From NCBI GenBank assembly GCA_021790615.1, contig JAJYGW010000159.1, positions 1-26,991 on the forward strand: 26,991 bases of DNA, in the 5' to 3' direction. A program made the position numbers and the translations under genes. The notes beneath the pieces are model-generated. The model ran no database searches, was not told the origin of the DNA, and was given only the letters and a program-made list of their open reading frames with translations. The DNA is from Actinomycetes bacterium. GTDB lineage: Bacteria; Actinomycetota; Acidimicrobiia; Acidimicrobiales; JAKAOS01. Position 1 is the stretch's first letter, and every line of letters begins with the position of its first letter. Shown piece after piece: positions 16,119 through 22,908 of this stretch.

Positions 16119-16323
16119 CCACCGAGCGCGAGGATGCTCGGTGGGGCGCCGGAGCGCAGCAGGCCGTCCGTTCACCGGGGGCCAAGGCGCTCGATGAACG
16201 ATGCGCCGGGCGAGCCCCGGTGCAGTATCGCTGTGGCACTTCCACTCCCTCGCAGGCTCCTTCCGGGGGCCTGGACCAGCCCTTCATCCGGTCCCCTTCG
16301 GATGCGACGTGCCTTCGGGGACG
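16119..16323. other. Stem-loop-rich intergenic region of unknown role
   Basis: The gap 16009-16384 between the sigma gene and the imuA' promoter has no convincing gene but several strong stems. CCACCGAGC (16119-16127) pairs perfectly with GCTCGGTGG (16136-16144). CACCGGGG (16173-16180) pairs with CCCCGGTG (16215-16222) and encloses GGCGC (16186-16190) with GCGCC (16203-16207), extended by TCG/CGA around an ATGAA loop. Further stems pair CAGGC with GCCTG (about 16253-16273) and GTCCCC with GGGGAC (to about 16323). It could be a 5' UTR structure of the sigma gene on the minus strand, or a small RNA of either strand. I recognise no known riboswitch or RNA family. Confidence 0.4.
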
Positions 16324-16384
16324 TCCATATGACCCCTTCGCTATGTCAATGGCGCGGGAGCGGGGCGGCGTTACAGCAACCCAG

Positions 16385-16413
16385 ATGACAGAGCGAACAT
16401 GTGTTCGTATAAT
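16385..16413 (+). promoter_or_regulatory. SOS promoter of imuA'-imuB
   Basis: ATGACA at 16385-16390 (-35), a 17-base spacer, and a consensus TATAAT at 16408-16413 make a strong promoter. The start codon GTG at 16420 is 6 bases past the -10, so the transcript should be leaderless. The LexA box fills most of the spacer. Confidence 0.75.
16394..16407 (+). promoter_or_regulatory. LexA box in the imuA' promoter
   Basis: CGAAC-ATGT-GTTCG is a perfect palindromic arm pair matching the actinobacterial/Gram-positive LexA operator CGAAC-N4-GTTCG. It sits between -35 and -10, so LexA binding would block RNA polymerase and DNA damage would release it. Confidence 0.85.
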
Positions 16414-16419
16414 CCGGGA

Positions 16420-17133
16420 GTGGCTGTCGCCTATCTCGCCACCCCCTCCGAGAGGAGGTTCGCCGCCGCATCGGCGGGTGCCCGCATCCCGGCGGGTGCC
16501 GCCGACCACCCCGGGACGAGGACCGCCGGCTCCCTCGGGACGAGGGTGGTCCCAGCCACCCGGCTTCTCACCGACGTCCTCCCGTACGGCGGACTGCAGC
16601 GCGGGACGACGACGATCGTGTCCCCGGGAGCTCCCGGTGTCGCCGGGGCGACCACGTTTGCCCTCGAGCTCCTCGCCGGGGTGTCGCTCGCCGGTCACTG
16701 GTGCGCGGCCGTCGGCCTCGCCAATCTCGGGGTTCTCGCAGCCGCCGAGCGAGGCATCTCGCTCGACCGGTTGCTGCTCGTGCCGTCCCCGGGCGGCCCG
16801 GGGCGCTGGCAGCAGGTCCTGGCCACGTTGTCCGACGGCGTGGAGGCGGTGCTGTTCTGCCCGCCGGCTCCAGTCCGGCCAGCCGATGCGAGGAAGTTGT
16901 CCGCACGCACGAAGGAGCGGCGATCGATTCTGATCGTGCTCGATCGGCACGCCCGTTGGAGCGAGCCCGTCGATCTCCGCTGCCAGATAAGAGCTTCCTC
17001 TTGGAACGGGCTCGGGGACGGTCACGGGCTCTTGTCGAACCGCTCGATGGAGATCGAGGTCAGTGGGCGCGGGGCGGCTGCTCGCCCGCGCCGGGCGGCG
17101 GTGACCCTTTCGCGGATGGGCCGGATCGCATGA
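16420..17133 (+). CDS. imuA': ImuA'-like SOS mutagenesis protein
   Basis: The 237-residue protein is a RecA-like accessory of the actinobacterial translesion mutasome, which works with ImuB and DnaE2 on damaged DNA. A RecA-like core runs from about residue 40 (TDVLPYGGLQRGTTTIVSPGAPGVAGATTFALELLAG-like); its Walker A region (SPGAPGVAGATT) lacks the usual GKT, so ATP use is doubtful. The later AVLFCPPAPVRPADARKLSARTKER and LIVLDRH segments are like those of ImuA'/SulA-related proteins. The GTG at 16420 is chosen because it lies at the predicted transcript start; an ATG at 16399 is inside the LexA box. imuB follows after 55 bp. Identification rests on fold pattern, promoter and neighbour. Confidence 0.78.
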   Translation: MAVAYLATPSERRFAAASAGARIPAGAADHPGTRTAGSLGTRVVPATRLLTDVLPYGGLQRGTTTIVSPGAPGVAGATTFALELLAGVSLAGHWCAAVGLANLGVLAAAERGISLDRLLLVPSPGGPGRWQQVLATLSDGVEAVLFCPPAPVRPADARKLSARTKERRSILIVLDRHARWSEPVDLRCQIRASSWNGLGDGHGLLSNRSMEIEVSGRGAAARPRRAAVTLSRMGRIA

Positions 17134-17159
17134 AGCCGATGAGCCCGAGCCGGGCATGG

Positions 17160-17193
17160 CCGGAGGCAGACATGAGCCGGAGGCAGACATGAG
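17160..17193 (+). repeat. 17-bp tandem duplication of the imuB ribosome site and start codon
   Basis: CCGGAGGCAGACATGAG occurs twice in direct succession (17160-17176 and 17177-17193). Each copy has a GGAGG Shine-Dalgarno and an ATG 6 bases later. Only the second ATG (17189) is in the imuB frame, because 17 is not a multiple of 3. Confidence 0.9.
17172..17192 (+). CDS. Six-codon minicistron overlapping the imuB start
   Basis: The ATG of the first repeat copy reads MSRRQT and stops at TGA 17190-17192. That stop overlaps the imuB ATG at 17189 as ATGA. It has its own GGAGG, so ribosomes could translate it and reinitiate at imuB. It may equally be a neutral by-product of the duplication. Confidence 0.3.
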   Translation: MSRRQT

Positions 17194-18724
17194 CCGGACC
17201 GTCGTCGTGTGGTGCCCCGACTGGCCCCTCGTGGCGGCAGGGCTCGCGGGCGTGCCTGCAGCCGTGATGAAGGCGAACCGAGTCGTCGCCCGTTCGGCTA
17301 CGGCGCGGACCGAGGGGGTGAAGCTGCGCCAGCGCCGGCGCGAGGCGGAGGCTTCCTGTCCGGGGCTCGAGATCGTGAAGGAGGACCCCGGTCGTGACGT
17401 GCGGGCCTTCGAGGCCGTCGTGTCAGCTGTCGCCCGCTTCACCCCGGAGATCGAGATCACCCGGCCCGGCGTCTGCTCACTGCCCGCTCGTGGCCCCGCC
17501 CGCTACTTCGGCGGTGAGGCGGCGCTCGCCACCCTGCTGGAACGAGCGGCCTCCGAGGCCGCTACCGCCATCGGCGGTCAGGCTGCACCGAGGGCGAGAG
17601 CAGGCATCGCGGACACCCCGTTCGCCGCTCGGCTCGCCGCCCGGAGCCGCGTGATCGTCCCGAGAGGAGCGACAGCGGCATGGCTCGCTCCCTTGCCGGT
17701 GAGCGTGCTCGGCAATGCGGCCCTCGAGGAGTTCCTCGGCCGGCTCGGGATACGGGAGCTCGGGCAATTCGCAGAGATGGACGAGGGAGTGGTCTCCGCC
17801 CGCCTCGGCGCCGAGGGAGCGACCGCTCACCGGCTTGCCCGCGGCTTCGACGGAGAGCGGCTCGTGCTCGGCGAGCCGCCGCCCGACCTCGAGGTCGTGC
17901 GCGAGCTCGAGGATCCGGTCGATCGGGTCGAGACCGTGGCCTTCGTCGCGTCCGGGTTGGCAGAGGAGCTCATGGCGAAGCTCCGCGCGCGCTCCCTCGC
18001 ATGCACTCGGCTGCTCGTCGAAGCGTCGACGGAACACGCCGAGGAGCTGTCGCGGTGGTGGCGGGCAGACCGGCCGTTCACGCCGAAGGCGATGGTCGAT
18101 CGGGTCAGATGGCAGCTCGAGGGATGGTTGACGGCACCGGCGGGAGCTCCGAGCGCAGGGATCACCTTGGTCCGGCTCGCGGCGGGCGAAGTCGGTCCGG
18201 ACGCCGGCCGCCAGATCGGGTTCTTCGGCGAAGACACAGAAGTGAGCCAGCGCGTCGAGCGTGCCGTCGCTCGTGTCCAGGGGCTCCTCGGGCACGAATC
18301 GATCGGGACGGCCGTCCTCTCGGGCGGGCGCGGTCCGCTCGAGCAGGTGCGTGTCGTCCCGTGGGGGGAGCCACGCACACCTGATCCGCGTGTGGAGCAC
18401 CCGTGGCCGGGGAAACTGCCGTCACCTGCTCCGACGGTCGTCTACCAGGACCCGATCGAGGTCTCGCTCCGGGACGGCACCGGGCAGCCGGTGGAGGTGA
18501 GCGGCCGGGGACGGCTCAGCAGCCCGCCGTCCCGTCTCTTCCTCGGGCCTGGTCGCGAGCAAGCGGTGACCGGCTGGGCCGGTCCCTGGCCGGTCGACGA
18601 GCGGTGGTGGGACCCTTCGCATCACCGCCGTAGTGCCAGGATGCAGGTCGTGCTCGGCGACGGCTCGGCACACGTCCTCGTGCTCGAGCGAGGGCGCTGG
18701 TCGGTGGAAGCGAGCTACGACTGA
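17189..18724 (+). CDS. imuB: ImuB, Y-family polymerase-like mutasome subunit
   Basis: The 511-residue protein resembles Y-family DNA polymerases but starts with MSRTVVVWCPDWPLVAAG and lacks the acidic DxD-type catalytic residues (the palm region reads RPGVCSLPARGPARYFGG), as is normal for ImuB, which serves as an adaptor. The fingers/little-finger-like part includes LGRLGIRELGQFAEM (a helix-hairpin-helix-like segment). Residues 342-347 read QIGFFG and align by pattern with the QLPLWG-type beta-clamp-binding motif of mycobacterial ImuB. The C-terminal region (about 350-511) is the partner-binding tail. The ATG at 17189 follows the second copy of a duplicated GGAGG-ATG unit. It is co-transcribed with imuA' under LexA control; its polymerase partner, dnaE2, is about 4 kb downstream. 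Confidence 0.85.
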   Translation: MSRTVVVWCPDWPLVAAGLAGVPAAVMKANRVVARSATARTEGVKLRQRRREAEASCPGLEIVKEDPGRDVRAFEAVVSAVARFTPEIEITRPGVCSLPARGPARYFGGEAALATLLERAASEAATAIGGQAAPRARAGIADTPFAARLAARSRVIVPRGATAAWLAPLPVSVLGNAALEEFLGRLGIRELGQFAEMDEGVVSARLGAEGATAHRLARGFDGERLVLGEPPPDLEVVRELEDPVDRVETVAFVASGLAEELMAKLRARSLACTRLLVEASTEHAEELSRWWRADRPFTPKAMVDRVRWQLEGWLTAPAGAPSAGITLVRLAAGEVGPDAGRQIGFFGEDTEVSQRVERAVARVQGLLGHESIGTAVLSGGRGPLEQVRVVPWGEPRTPDPRVEHPWPGKLPSPAPTVVYQDPIEVSLRDGTGQPVEVSGRGRLSSPPSRLFLGPGREQAVTGWAGPWPVDERWWDPSHHRRSARMQVVLGDGSAHVLVLERGRWSVEASYD

Positions 18725-18735
18725 GCGACCGTGCA

Positions 18736-18751
18736 CGCGGGAGCGTCCGCG
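18736..18751 (+). terminator. Weak hairpin after imuB
   Basis: CGCGG (18736-18740) pairs with CCGCG (18747-18751) around a 6-base loop, 11 bp after the imuB stop. There is no U tract. It is a possible terminator or just GC-rich sequence. Confidence 0.25.
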
Positions 18752-18759
18752 GGTAATCC

Positions 18760-18765
18760 TAGAGT
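18760..18765 (+). promoter_or_regulatory. Possible -10 element of the HtrA gene
   Basis: TAGAGT fits TANNNT, 27 bases before the ATG at 18793, leaving room for the GAGGT ribosome site at 18782-18786. A CCTGAGA at 18771-18777 (TCTCAGG on the other strand) resembles part of the repeat before the response regulator gene. Confidence 0.3.
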
Positions 18766-18792
18766 TGCGACCTGAGACCTGCGAGGTAGCAA

Positions 18793-20049
18793 ATGGCGCA
18801 ACGAGACGACTGGGCATGGAGACCCGACAGCGCCGTCGACAAGGCCGCCTCGGGGGACGGATCCTGGTCCTTCGGCGTCGACCCCGAACGAACCCCTCGG
18901 AGGGGCTCACGCCTCCGCATCTGGCGAGACTGGCGCAGCCTCGACCCGATCAGGCTGGGCGTCCTGGCCGCCGCCGCCGCCATCGTGCTGTTCGGAAGCG
19001 GCGCGGCGCTCGCTCTCACCCTCGACGCGGACGCCGGCGGCTTGCATGCCAACAGAGCAGGCCTCGAAGCCGTCTCGCCGCCCTCCGGCGTCCTGAGCGC
19101 CGCCAGGGCGCGCACCATCGCCCATCAGGTAGACCCGGCCGTCGTCGACATCAACGCCGTCATCGAGACCCCCTCGGGCGCCGCCCACGTCGCCGGCACA
19201 GGGATGATCCTCTCCGCCAGCGGCTACATCGTCACGAACAACCATGTCATCGAGAACGCCAAGACCATCCGTGTGACGGTTCGCGGTGGACGTCAAGAGT
19301 TTCTCGCCACCTTCGTCGGCGCCGACCCGCGCGAGGACATCGCGCTCATCAAGGTGACGTCGAGCTGGCCGCTCCCGACGGTGCACCTCGGAGACTCCTC
19401 CCGGATCTCGGTCGGGTCCGCCGTGCTGGCGTTCGGGAACTCCCTCGGGCTCGGTGGTGAAGCTGCCGTCACGAGCGGCGCTGTCTCGGCCCTCAACCGC
19501 TCGATCACCGCCACGAGCGAGACGGGAGCTGATACCGAGCACCTGAACGGCATGATCGAGACCGACGCACCGATCGCGCCCGGCAACTCGGGCGGCCCCC
19601 TCGTCGATTCACGGGGCCTCGTCGTCGGCATGAACACGGCGGCCGCTTCCGGGGACGGTGCGGCCGGGTCGCCGGTTGCGTTCGCTCTGCCGATCAACCG
19701 GATCGCGGCGGTCGCCCGCCGGATCGAGTCCGGCGCTCGAGGGGGCGGCATCGTGATCGGTCGTTCCGCCTATCTCGGGATCGAGGGGACCTCGATACGC
19801 CTCGACGGCTTGCACCCGCGTGGAGCTGTGAACATCGTGCAGGTGGAGCCCGCGACACCCGCTTCGGGCGCCGGGCTTGAGCCGGGCGACGTCATCGTCG
19901 GGTTCGCCGGGCGAGACGTCACCTCGATGACCGCCCTGTCCCATCTCATCTCGAGGCTCCATCCGGGGGACTGGGTGAAGGTCGTCTTCGAGGCTGGCGG
20001 TGCCAGCCGGGCGGTCATGGTCCGGCTGGTGCCGGGACCCGCCGCCTGA
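18793..20049 (+). CDS. HtrA-like membrane serine protease with PDZ domain
   Basis: The 418-residue protein has a cytoplasmic N terminus of about 54 residues, one membrane segment (about 55-77), and an external trypsin-like S1C protease domain with the triad H151 (IVTNNHVI), D182 (REDIALIKV) and S266 (APGNSGGPLV). A C-terminal PDZ domain (about 325-415, with YLGIEG, PASGAGLEPGDVIVGFAGRDVTS and VVFEAGG) binds unfolded C termini. Such proteases handle misfolded proteins at the cell envelope. The ATG at 18793 has GAGGT upstream. A two-component system follows immediately, the same gene types as mycobacterial pepD with mprAB, though in a different order; a shared envelope-stress role is inferred from this. 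Confidence 0.9.
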   Translation: MAQRDDWAWRPDSAVDKAASGDGSWSFGVDPERTPRRGSRLRIWRDWRSLDPIRLGVLAAAAAIVLFGSGAALALTLDADAGGLHANRAGLEAVSPPSGVLSAARARTIAHQVDPAVVDINAVIETPSGAAHVAGTGMILSASGYIVTNNHVIENAKTIRVTVRGGRQEFLATFVGADPREDIALIKVTSSWPLPTVHLGDSSRISVGSAVLAFGNSLGLGGEAAVTSGAVSALNRSITATSETGADTEHLNGMIETDAPIAPGNSGGPLVDSRGLVVGMNTAAASGDGAAGSPVAFALPINRIAAVARRIESGARGGGIVIGRSAYLGIEGTSIRLDGLHPRGAVNIVQVEPATPASGAGLEPGDVIVGFAGRDVTSMTALSHLISRLHPGDWVKVVFEAGGASRAVMVRLVPGPAA

Positions 20050-20110
20050 GCCCGACCTGAGCCCGAGCGCGTCGGGGCCACGCGGGTACTCCCGGTTGTG
20101 ATCCAGCAAG

Positions 20111-20132
20111 CTCCCAGAAATCTCTCAGGATT
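20111..20132 (+). promoter_or_regulatory. 11-bp direct-repeat operator candidate upstream of the response regulator
   Basis: CTCCCAGAAAT (20111-20121) is followed at once by CTCTCAGGATT (20122-20132); 8 of 11 positions match. Adjacent half-sites with an 11-bp period are the usual binding layout of OmpR/PhoB-family regulators. The same stretch also reads as an inverted repeat, GAAATC-N6-GATTTC (20117-20134). It lies 19 bases before the ATG, so autoregulation is likely. Confidence 0.5.
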
Positions 20133-20150
20133 TCCTGCGACACTTGAGAC

Positions 20151-20906
20151 ATGAACACCACCCACGCGTCCGCGGTCACCGCATCCGTGGCGTCCGGGTC
20201 GGGCGCGGGCGCCGCCGGACAGCCCGGGCGGAGAGTGCTGGTCGTCGACGACGAGGAATCGATCACCGAGCTCGTCGCGATGGCACTCCGGTACGAGGGC
20301 TTCTCCGTCGAGACAGCGGACTCGGGTTACAAAGCCCTTTCCCTCCTCGACTCGTTCCGCCCCGAGCTCGTCATCCTCGACGTCATGCTGCCCGACGTCG
20401 ACGGCTTCAACGTGGCCGAACGGGTGCGTCGTGAGCGCCGTGACGTCCCGGTGCTCTTCCTCACCGCCCGCGACGCCACCGAGGACAAGGTGCGGGGGCT
20501 CACGATCGGTGGTGACGACTACGTCACGAAGCCCTTCAGCGTCGCCGAGCTCGTCGCCCGCGTGCACGCGGTCCTGAGGCGCACCGCGGGGGGGATCGAG
20601 GGCGACCGGCTCGTCCTGGCAGATCTCGAGATGGACGACGACGCCCACGAGGTCCGGCGGGCAGGGCGCCTCGTCGACCTCACGGCGACGGAGTACCGCT
20701 TGCTCCGGTACCTGCTCGTGAACGCCCGGCGCGTGCTCACGAGGGCACAGCTGCTCGACCATGTGTGGAGCTACGACTTCGGCGGCGACGCAGGAGTGCT
20801 CGAGACGTACATCTCCTATCTGCGGAAGAAGGTCGACTTCGTCGAGCCCCACCTCATCCACACCGTGCGGGGTGTCGGCTACGTGCTGCGCCCGCCCCGC
20901 GACTGA
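20151..20906 (+). CDS. OmpR-family response regulator
   Basis: The 251-residue protein has an N-terminal receiver domain (about 27-140) with the acidic pocket in VVDDEE, the phosphoacceptor D77 in LVILDVMLPDVDG, T105 in FLTARD and K127 in YVTKPFS. A winged-helix DNA-binding domain (about 155-250) ends with the typical VDLTATEYRLLRYLLVNARRVLTRAQLLDHVW and TVRGVGYVLRPP. It is followed by the sensor kinase after 12 bases. The ATG at 20151 gives an Ala/Ser/Gly-rich extension of about 26 residues before the receiver; a later start is possible but no better ATG or GTG with a ribosome site stands out. Overall it is like MprA/TcrA-type regulators. Confidence 0.92.
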   Translation: MNTTHASAVTASVASGSGAGAAGQPGRRVLVVDDEESITELVAMALRYEGFSVETADSGYKALSLLDSFRPELVILDVMLPDVDGFNVAERVRRERRDVPVLFLTARDATEDKVRGLTIGGDDYVTKPFSVAELVARVHAVLRRTAGGIEGDRLVLADLEMDDDAHEVRRAGRLVDLTATEYRLLRYLLVNARRVLTRAQLLDHVWSYDFGGDAGVLETYISYLRKKVDFVEPHLIHTVRGVGYVLRPPRD

Positions 20907-20918
20907 CGAGGTACGCGG

Positions 20919-22430
20919 ATGGCGATCCGCACCCGGATCCTCATCGTCGTCCTCGCGCTCGTCTTCATCGCCCTCACGATCCTGAGCGGCGTCTCGTACG
21001 TCGTGGTACGCCGGTCCCTCATCTCCTCGGCCGACTCCCAGCTGCAGACCGCGAGCGGCAAGTTCCTGGGCGCGCTCAACAGCTTCACGCCCGGGTCCGG
21101 CTGCTACGGACTACCGGTCAACTCGTTCGGCACGCTCTATTACAAGAGCGGCCAGGCCACGCGCGTCTCGGTGTCGTGCCCCTCTCCGGGCGCGCCCGCG
21201 ACCGTGGCCGCCCCGTTCAAGCGCCTCCCTTCGGGCGTCGTCGCCTCGGTGCTCTCCTCGAGCTCGCCGGTCTACGAAACAGTGAGCGCCCCCTCGGGCG
21301 ACGTCTTCCGCTTGGAGGCGCAGCAGGCGTACATCCGCGCACTGAACCTCCACCTGATCTTCGTGGTCGGCGAGCCCCTGAGACCGGTGCTGACGACACT
21401 GCGCGACGTCATCCTGCTCGACCTCCTCGTCGGGTCGGTCATCCTCGTCGCGGCTGGGACAGCGGCGTACTTCCTCGTGCAGCTCGGGATGCGCCCACTC
21501 GAGAAGATGTCCGAGACGGCAGGCGAGATCGCAGCGGGCGACCTGTCGCGACGCGTCGAGAACGCCAACCTGCGCACCGAGGTCGGCGAGCTCGGCGTCG
21601 CCCTCAACGTCATGCTCTCGCGGATCGAGGACGCGTTCCGGGGCAAGGAGGCGTCCGAGGAGCAGTTGCGGCGTTTCGTGGCGGATGCCTCGCACGAGCT
21701 GCGCACGCCGTTGACGTCGATCCGCGGTTACGCCGAGCTCTTCCGTGACGGCGGGACAGCGCGGCCCGAGGATCTCGCCGCAGCGCTCAGGCGGATCGAG
21801 AGCGAGTCCGCCCGCATGTCCGGCCTCGTCGAGGACCTGTTCCTCCTCGCCCGGCTCGACCAGGGCCGCCCTCTCGACCGGGCGCCCGTCGACCTGGCGA
21901 CGATCGCGGAGGACGCCGTCGGCGATGCCCGCGTGGTCGCACCGGACAGGGCGATCACGCTGTCGTCGGGGCGCGACCCTGACGACCTCGTCGCGATCGG
22001 CGACGAGCAGCGGCTGCGACAGGTCGTCGCCAACCTCGTGTCGAACGCGCTCGCACACACACCGCCGGGCTCGCCCGTGGAGGTGACCGTCGGGCGAGAC
22101 GGGCCGCTCGTGCGGCTCGCGGTGGTCGATCACGGGCCGGGAGTGGCGGAGTCGGACCGGGCGAGGATCTTCGATCGCTTCTGGCGGGCGGACGAGTCGC
22201 GGCACCGTTCACAGGGCGGGAGCGGGCTCGGGCTCTCCATCGTGGCGGCCGTCGTCGCGGCACATGGCGGCCGTGTCTTCGTGACCGGCACGGCTGGTGG
22301 AGGCGCCACTTTCGTTGTGGATCTTCCCGCGGCCGTGACGGAGCCCCCCGGTGTGGAGGACGAGCCGGGCACGATGTGGGAGGGCGCGCCGCCAGAGCCC
22401 GTCGAAGTCCCGACTCATCGGCAAGAATGA
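20919..22430 (+). CDS. Membrane sensor histidine kinase
   Basis: The 503-residue protein has two membrane segments (about 7-30 and 165-188) around an external sensor domain of about 130 residues with only two cysteines (C62, C87), which could form a disulfide. A HAMP linker follows (about 189-241), then the dimerisation helix with phosphoacceptor H259 in DASHELRTPLTSIRGY, and the catalytic domain with the N box (VVANLVSNALAHT), G1 (DHGPGV), F box (IFDRFWRAD) and G2 (GSGLGLSIV). It is paired with the regulator 12 bases upstream. The tail after about 475 is acidic and proline-rich. The HtrA gene beside it suggests that it senses envelope damage, but the ligand is unknown. Confidence 0.92.
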   Translation: MAIRTRILIVVLALVFIALTILSGVSYVVVRRSLISSADSQLQTASGKFLGALNSFTPGSGCYGLPVNSFGTLYYKSGQATRVSVSCPSPGAPATVAAPFKRLPSGVVASVLSSSSPVYETVSAPSGDVFRLEAQQAYIRALNLHLIFVVGEPLRPVLTTLRDVILLDLLVGSVILVAAGTAAYFLVQLGMRPLEKMSETAGEIAAGDLSRRVENANLRTEVGELGVALNVMLSRIEDAFRGKEASEEQLRRFVADASHELRTPLTSIRGYAELFRDGGTARPEDLAAALRRIESESARMSGLVEDLFLLARLDQGRPLDRAPVDLATIAEDAVGDARVVAPDRAITLSSGRDPDDLVAIGDEQRLRQVVANLVSNALAHTPPGSPVEVTVGRDGPLVRLAVVDHGPGVAESDRARIFDRFWRADESRHRSQGGSGLGLSIVAAVVAAHGGRVFVTGTAGGGATFVVDLPAAVTEPPGVEDEPGTMWEGAPPEPVEVPTHRQE

Positions 22431-22434
22431 GGGC

Positions 22435-22788
22435 GTGAGCGCGGGGGAGCACGACGTACGGCCCTGGGGGAGCTACACCGTCCTCGACGACGCGACCGGC
22501 CACAAGGTCAAGCGGATCATCGTCAGCCCGGGTCGCCGGCTGAGCTACCAGTCGCACTCGAAGCGATCCGAGCATTGGTTCGTCGTGTCCGGGGTGGGCG
22601 AGGTCACCCTGGACGGCACTCTTCAACCAGTCGAAGCAGGCAGCGCCGTCGACGTCGGTCTCGGCACCCCGCACAGGATCGCCAACACCGGCGAGGAGCC
22701 GCTCGTGTTCATCGAGGTCCAGCACGGCGAGTACTTCGGCGAGGACGACATCGTTCGTCTCGAGGATGATTTCGGCAGGTTGCCATGA
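22435..22788 (+). CDS. Cupin protein, mannose-6-phosphate isomerase type II-like
   Basis: The 117-residue protein is a single cupin. RPWGSYTVLDD, KVKRIIVSPGRRLSYQSHSKRSEHWFVVSG and the later PHRIANTGEEPLVFIEVQHG match the C-terminal isomerase domain of bifunctional mannose-6-phosphate isomerase/GDP-mannose pyrophosphorylases. Metal ligands are likely Q and H in YQSHSKRSEHW and H in TPHRI. The protein stands alone, without the nucleotidyltransferase domain. GTG 22435 begins four bases after the kinase stop and gives the right N terminus. It could supply mannose-6-phosphate for glycan synthesis, but single-domain cupins of this type may also be regulatory. Confidence 0.8.
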   Translation: MSAGEHDVRPWGSYTVLDDATGHKVKRIIVSPGRRLSYQSHSKRSEHWFVVSGVGEVTLDGTLQPVEAGSAVDVGLGTPHRIANTGEEPLVFIEVQHGEYFGEDDIVRLEDDFGRLP

Positions 22789-22835
22789 CCGACACGATCG
22801 TCCCCGGGTTGCAGCTGCACCTCCCGCCGGCATAG
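22785..22835 (+). CDS. Possible 16-codon small ORF after the cupin gene
   Basis: ATG 22785 overlaps the cupin stop (ATGA), and the frame reads MTDTIVPGLQLHLPPA before TAG. Almost all third positions are G or C, as in real genes here, and AGGT lies 6-9 bases upstream. QLHLP has a loose likeness to a beta-clamp-binding motif. At this length chance is a serious alternative. Confidence 0.25.
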   Translation: MTDTIVPGLQLHLPPA

Positions 22836-22870
22836 CGCGCCCGGAACTGCGCCGCTCGGAGCGACTGAGG

Positions 22871-22884
22871 CGAACATACGTTCG
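22871..22884 (+). promoter_or_regulatory. LexA box in the dnaE2 promoter
   Basis: CGAAC-ATAC-GTTCG is a perfect LexA operator. With flanks it matches the imuA' box at 14 of 16 positions (GCGAACAT shared). It lies about 25-38 bases before the predicted transcript start, over the -35 region. Confidence 0.85.
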
Positions 22885-22895
22885 CACCACGCGAC

Positions 22896-22901
22896 TAGTC
22901 T
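22896..22901 (+). promoter_or_regulatory. -10 element of dnaE2
   Basis: TAGTCT fits TANNNT and is 7 bases before the GTG at 22909, which again predicts a leaderless transcript. No good -35 is visible under the LexA box. Confidence 0.5.
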
Positions 22902-22908
22902 CGCTCGG

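Noticed and set aside
16119..16323. tRNA, tmRNA, SRP RNA or RNase P RNA in the stem-rich gap
   Set aside because: I looked for the TTCRA-type loop, the tRNA-like end of tmRNA, the SRP RNA loop and conserved RNase P segments and found none.
16399..16401. ATG as start of imuA'
   Set aside because: It lies inside the LexA box and upstream of the -10 element, so it would not be in the transcript; GTG 16420 sits at the predicted transcript start.
17156..17158. ATG as start of imuB
   Set aside because: It has a poor ribosome site and adds MAGGRHEPEAD, translated from the duplicated start region; ATG 17189 gives the conserved N terminus.
15352..17460. A 702-residue open frame on the minus strand that would extend the sigma factor far upstream
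   Set aside because: Only the last 218 residues look like a sigma factor. The upstream part runs antisense to imuA' and through the stem-loop region; it is open only because GC-rich DNA has few stop codons.
19770..20861. A 363-residue minus-strand frame over the HtrA C terminus and the response regulator
   Set aside because: Both plus-strand genes have complete domains and catalytic residues; the minus frame is a shadow.
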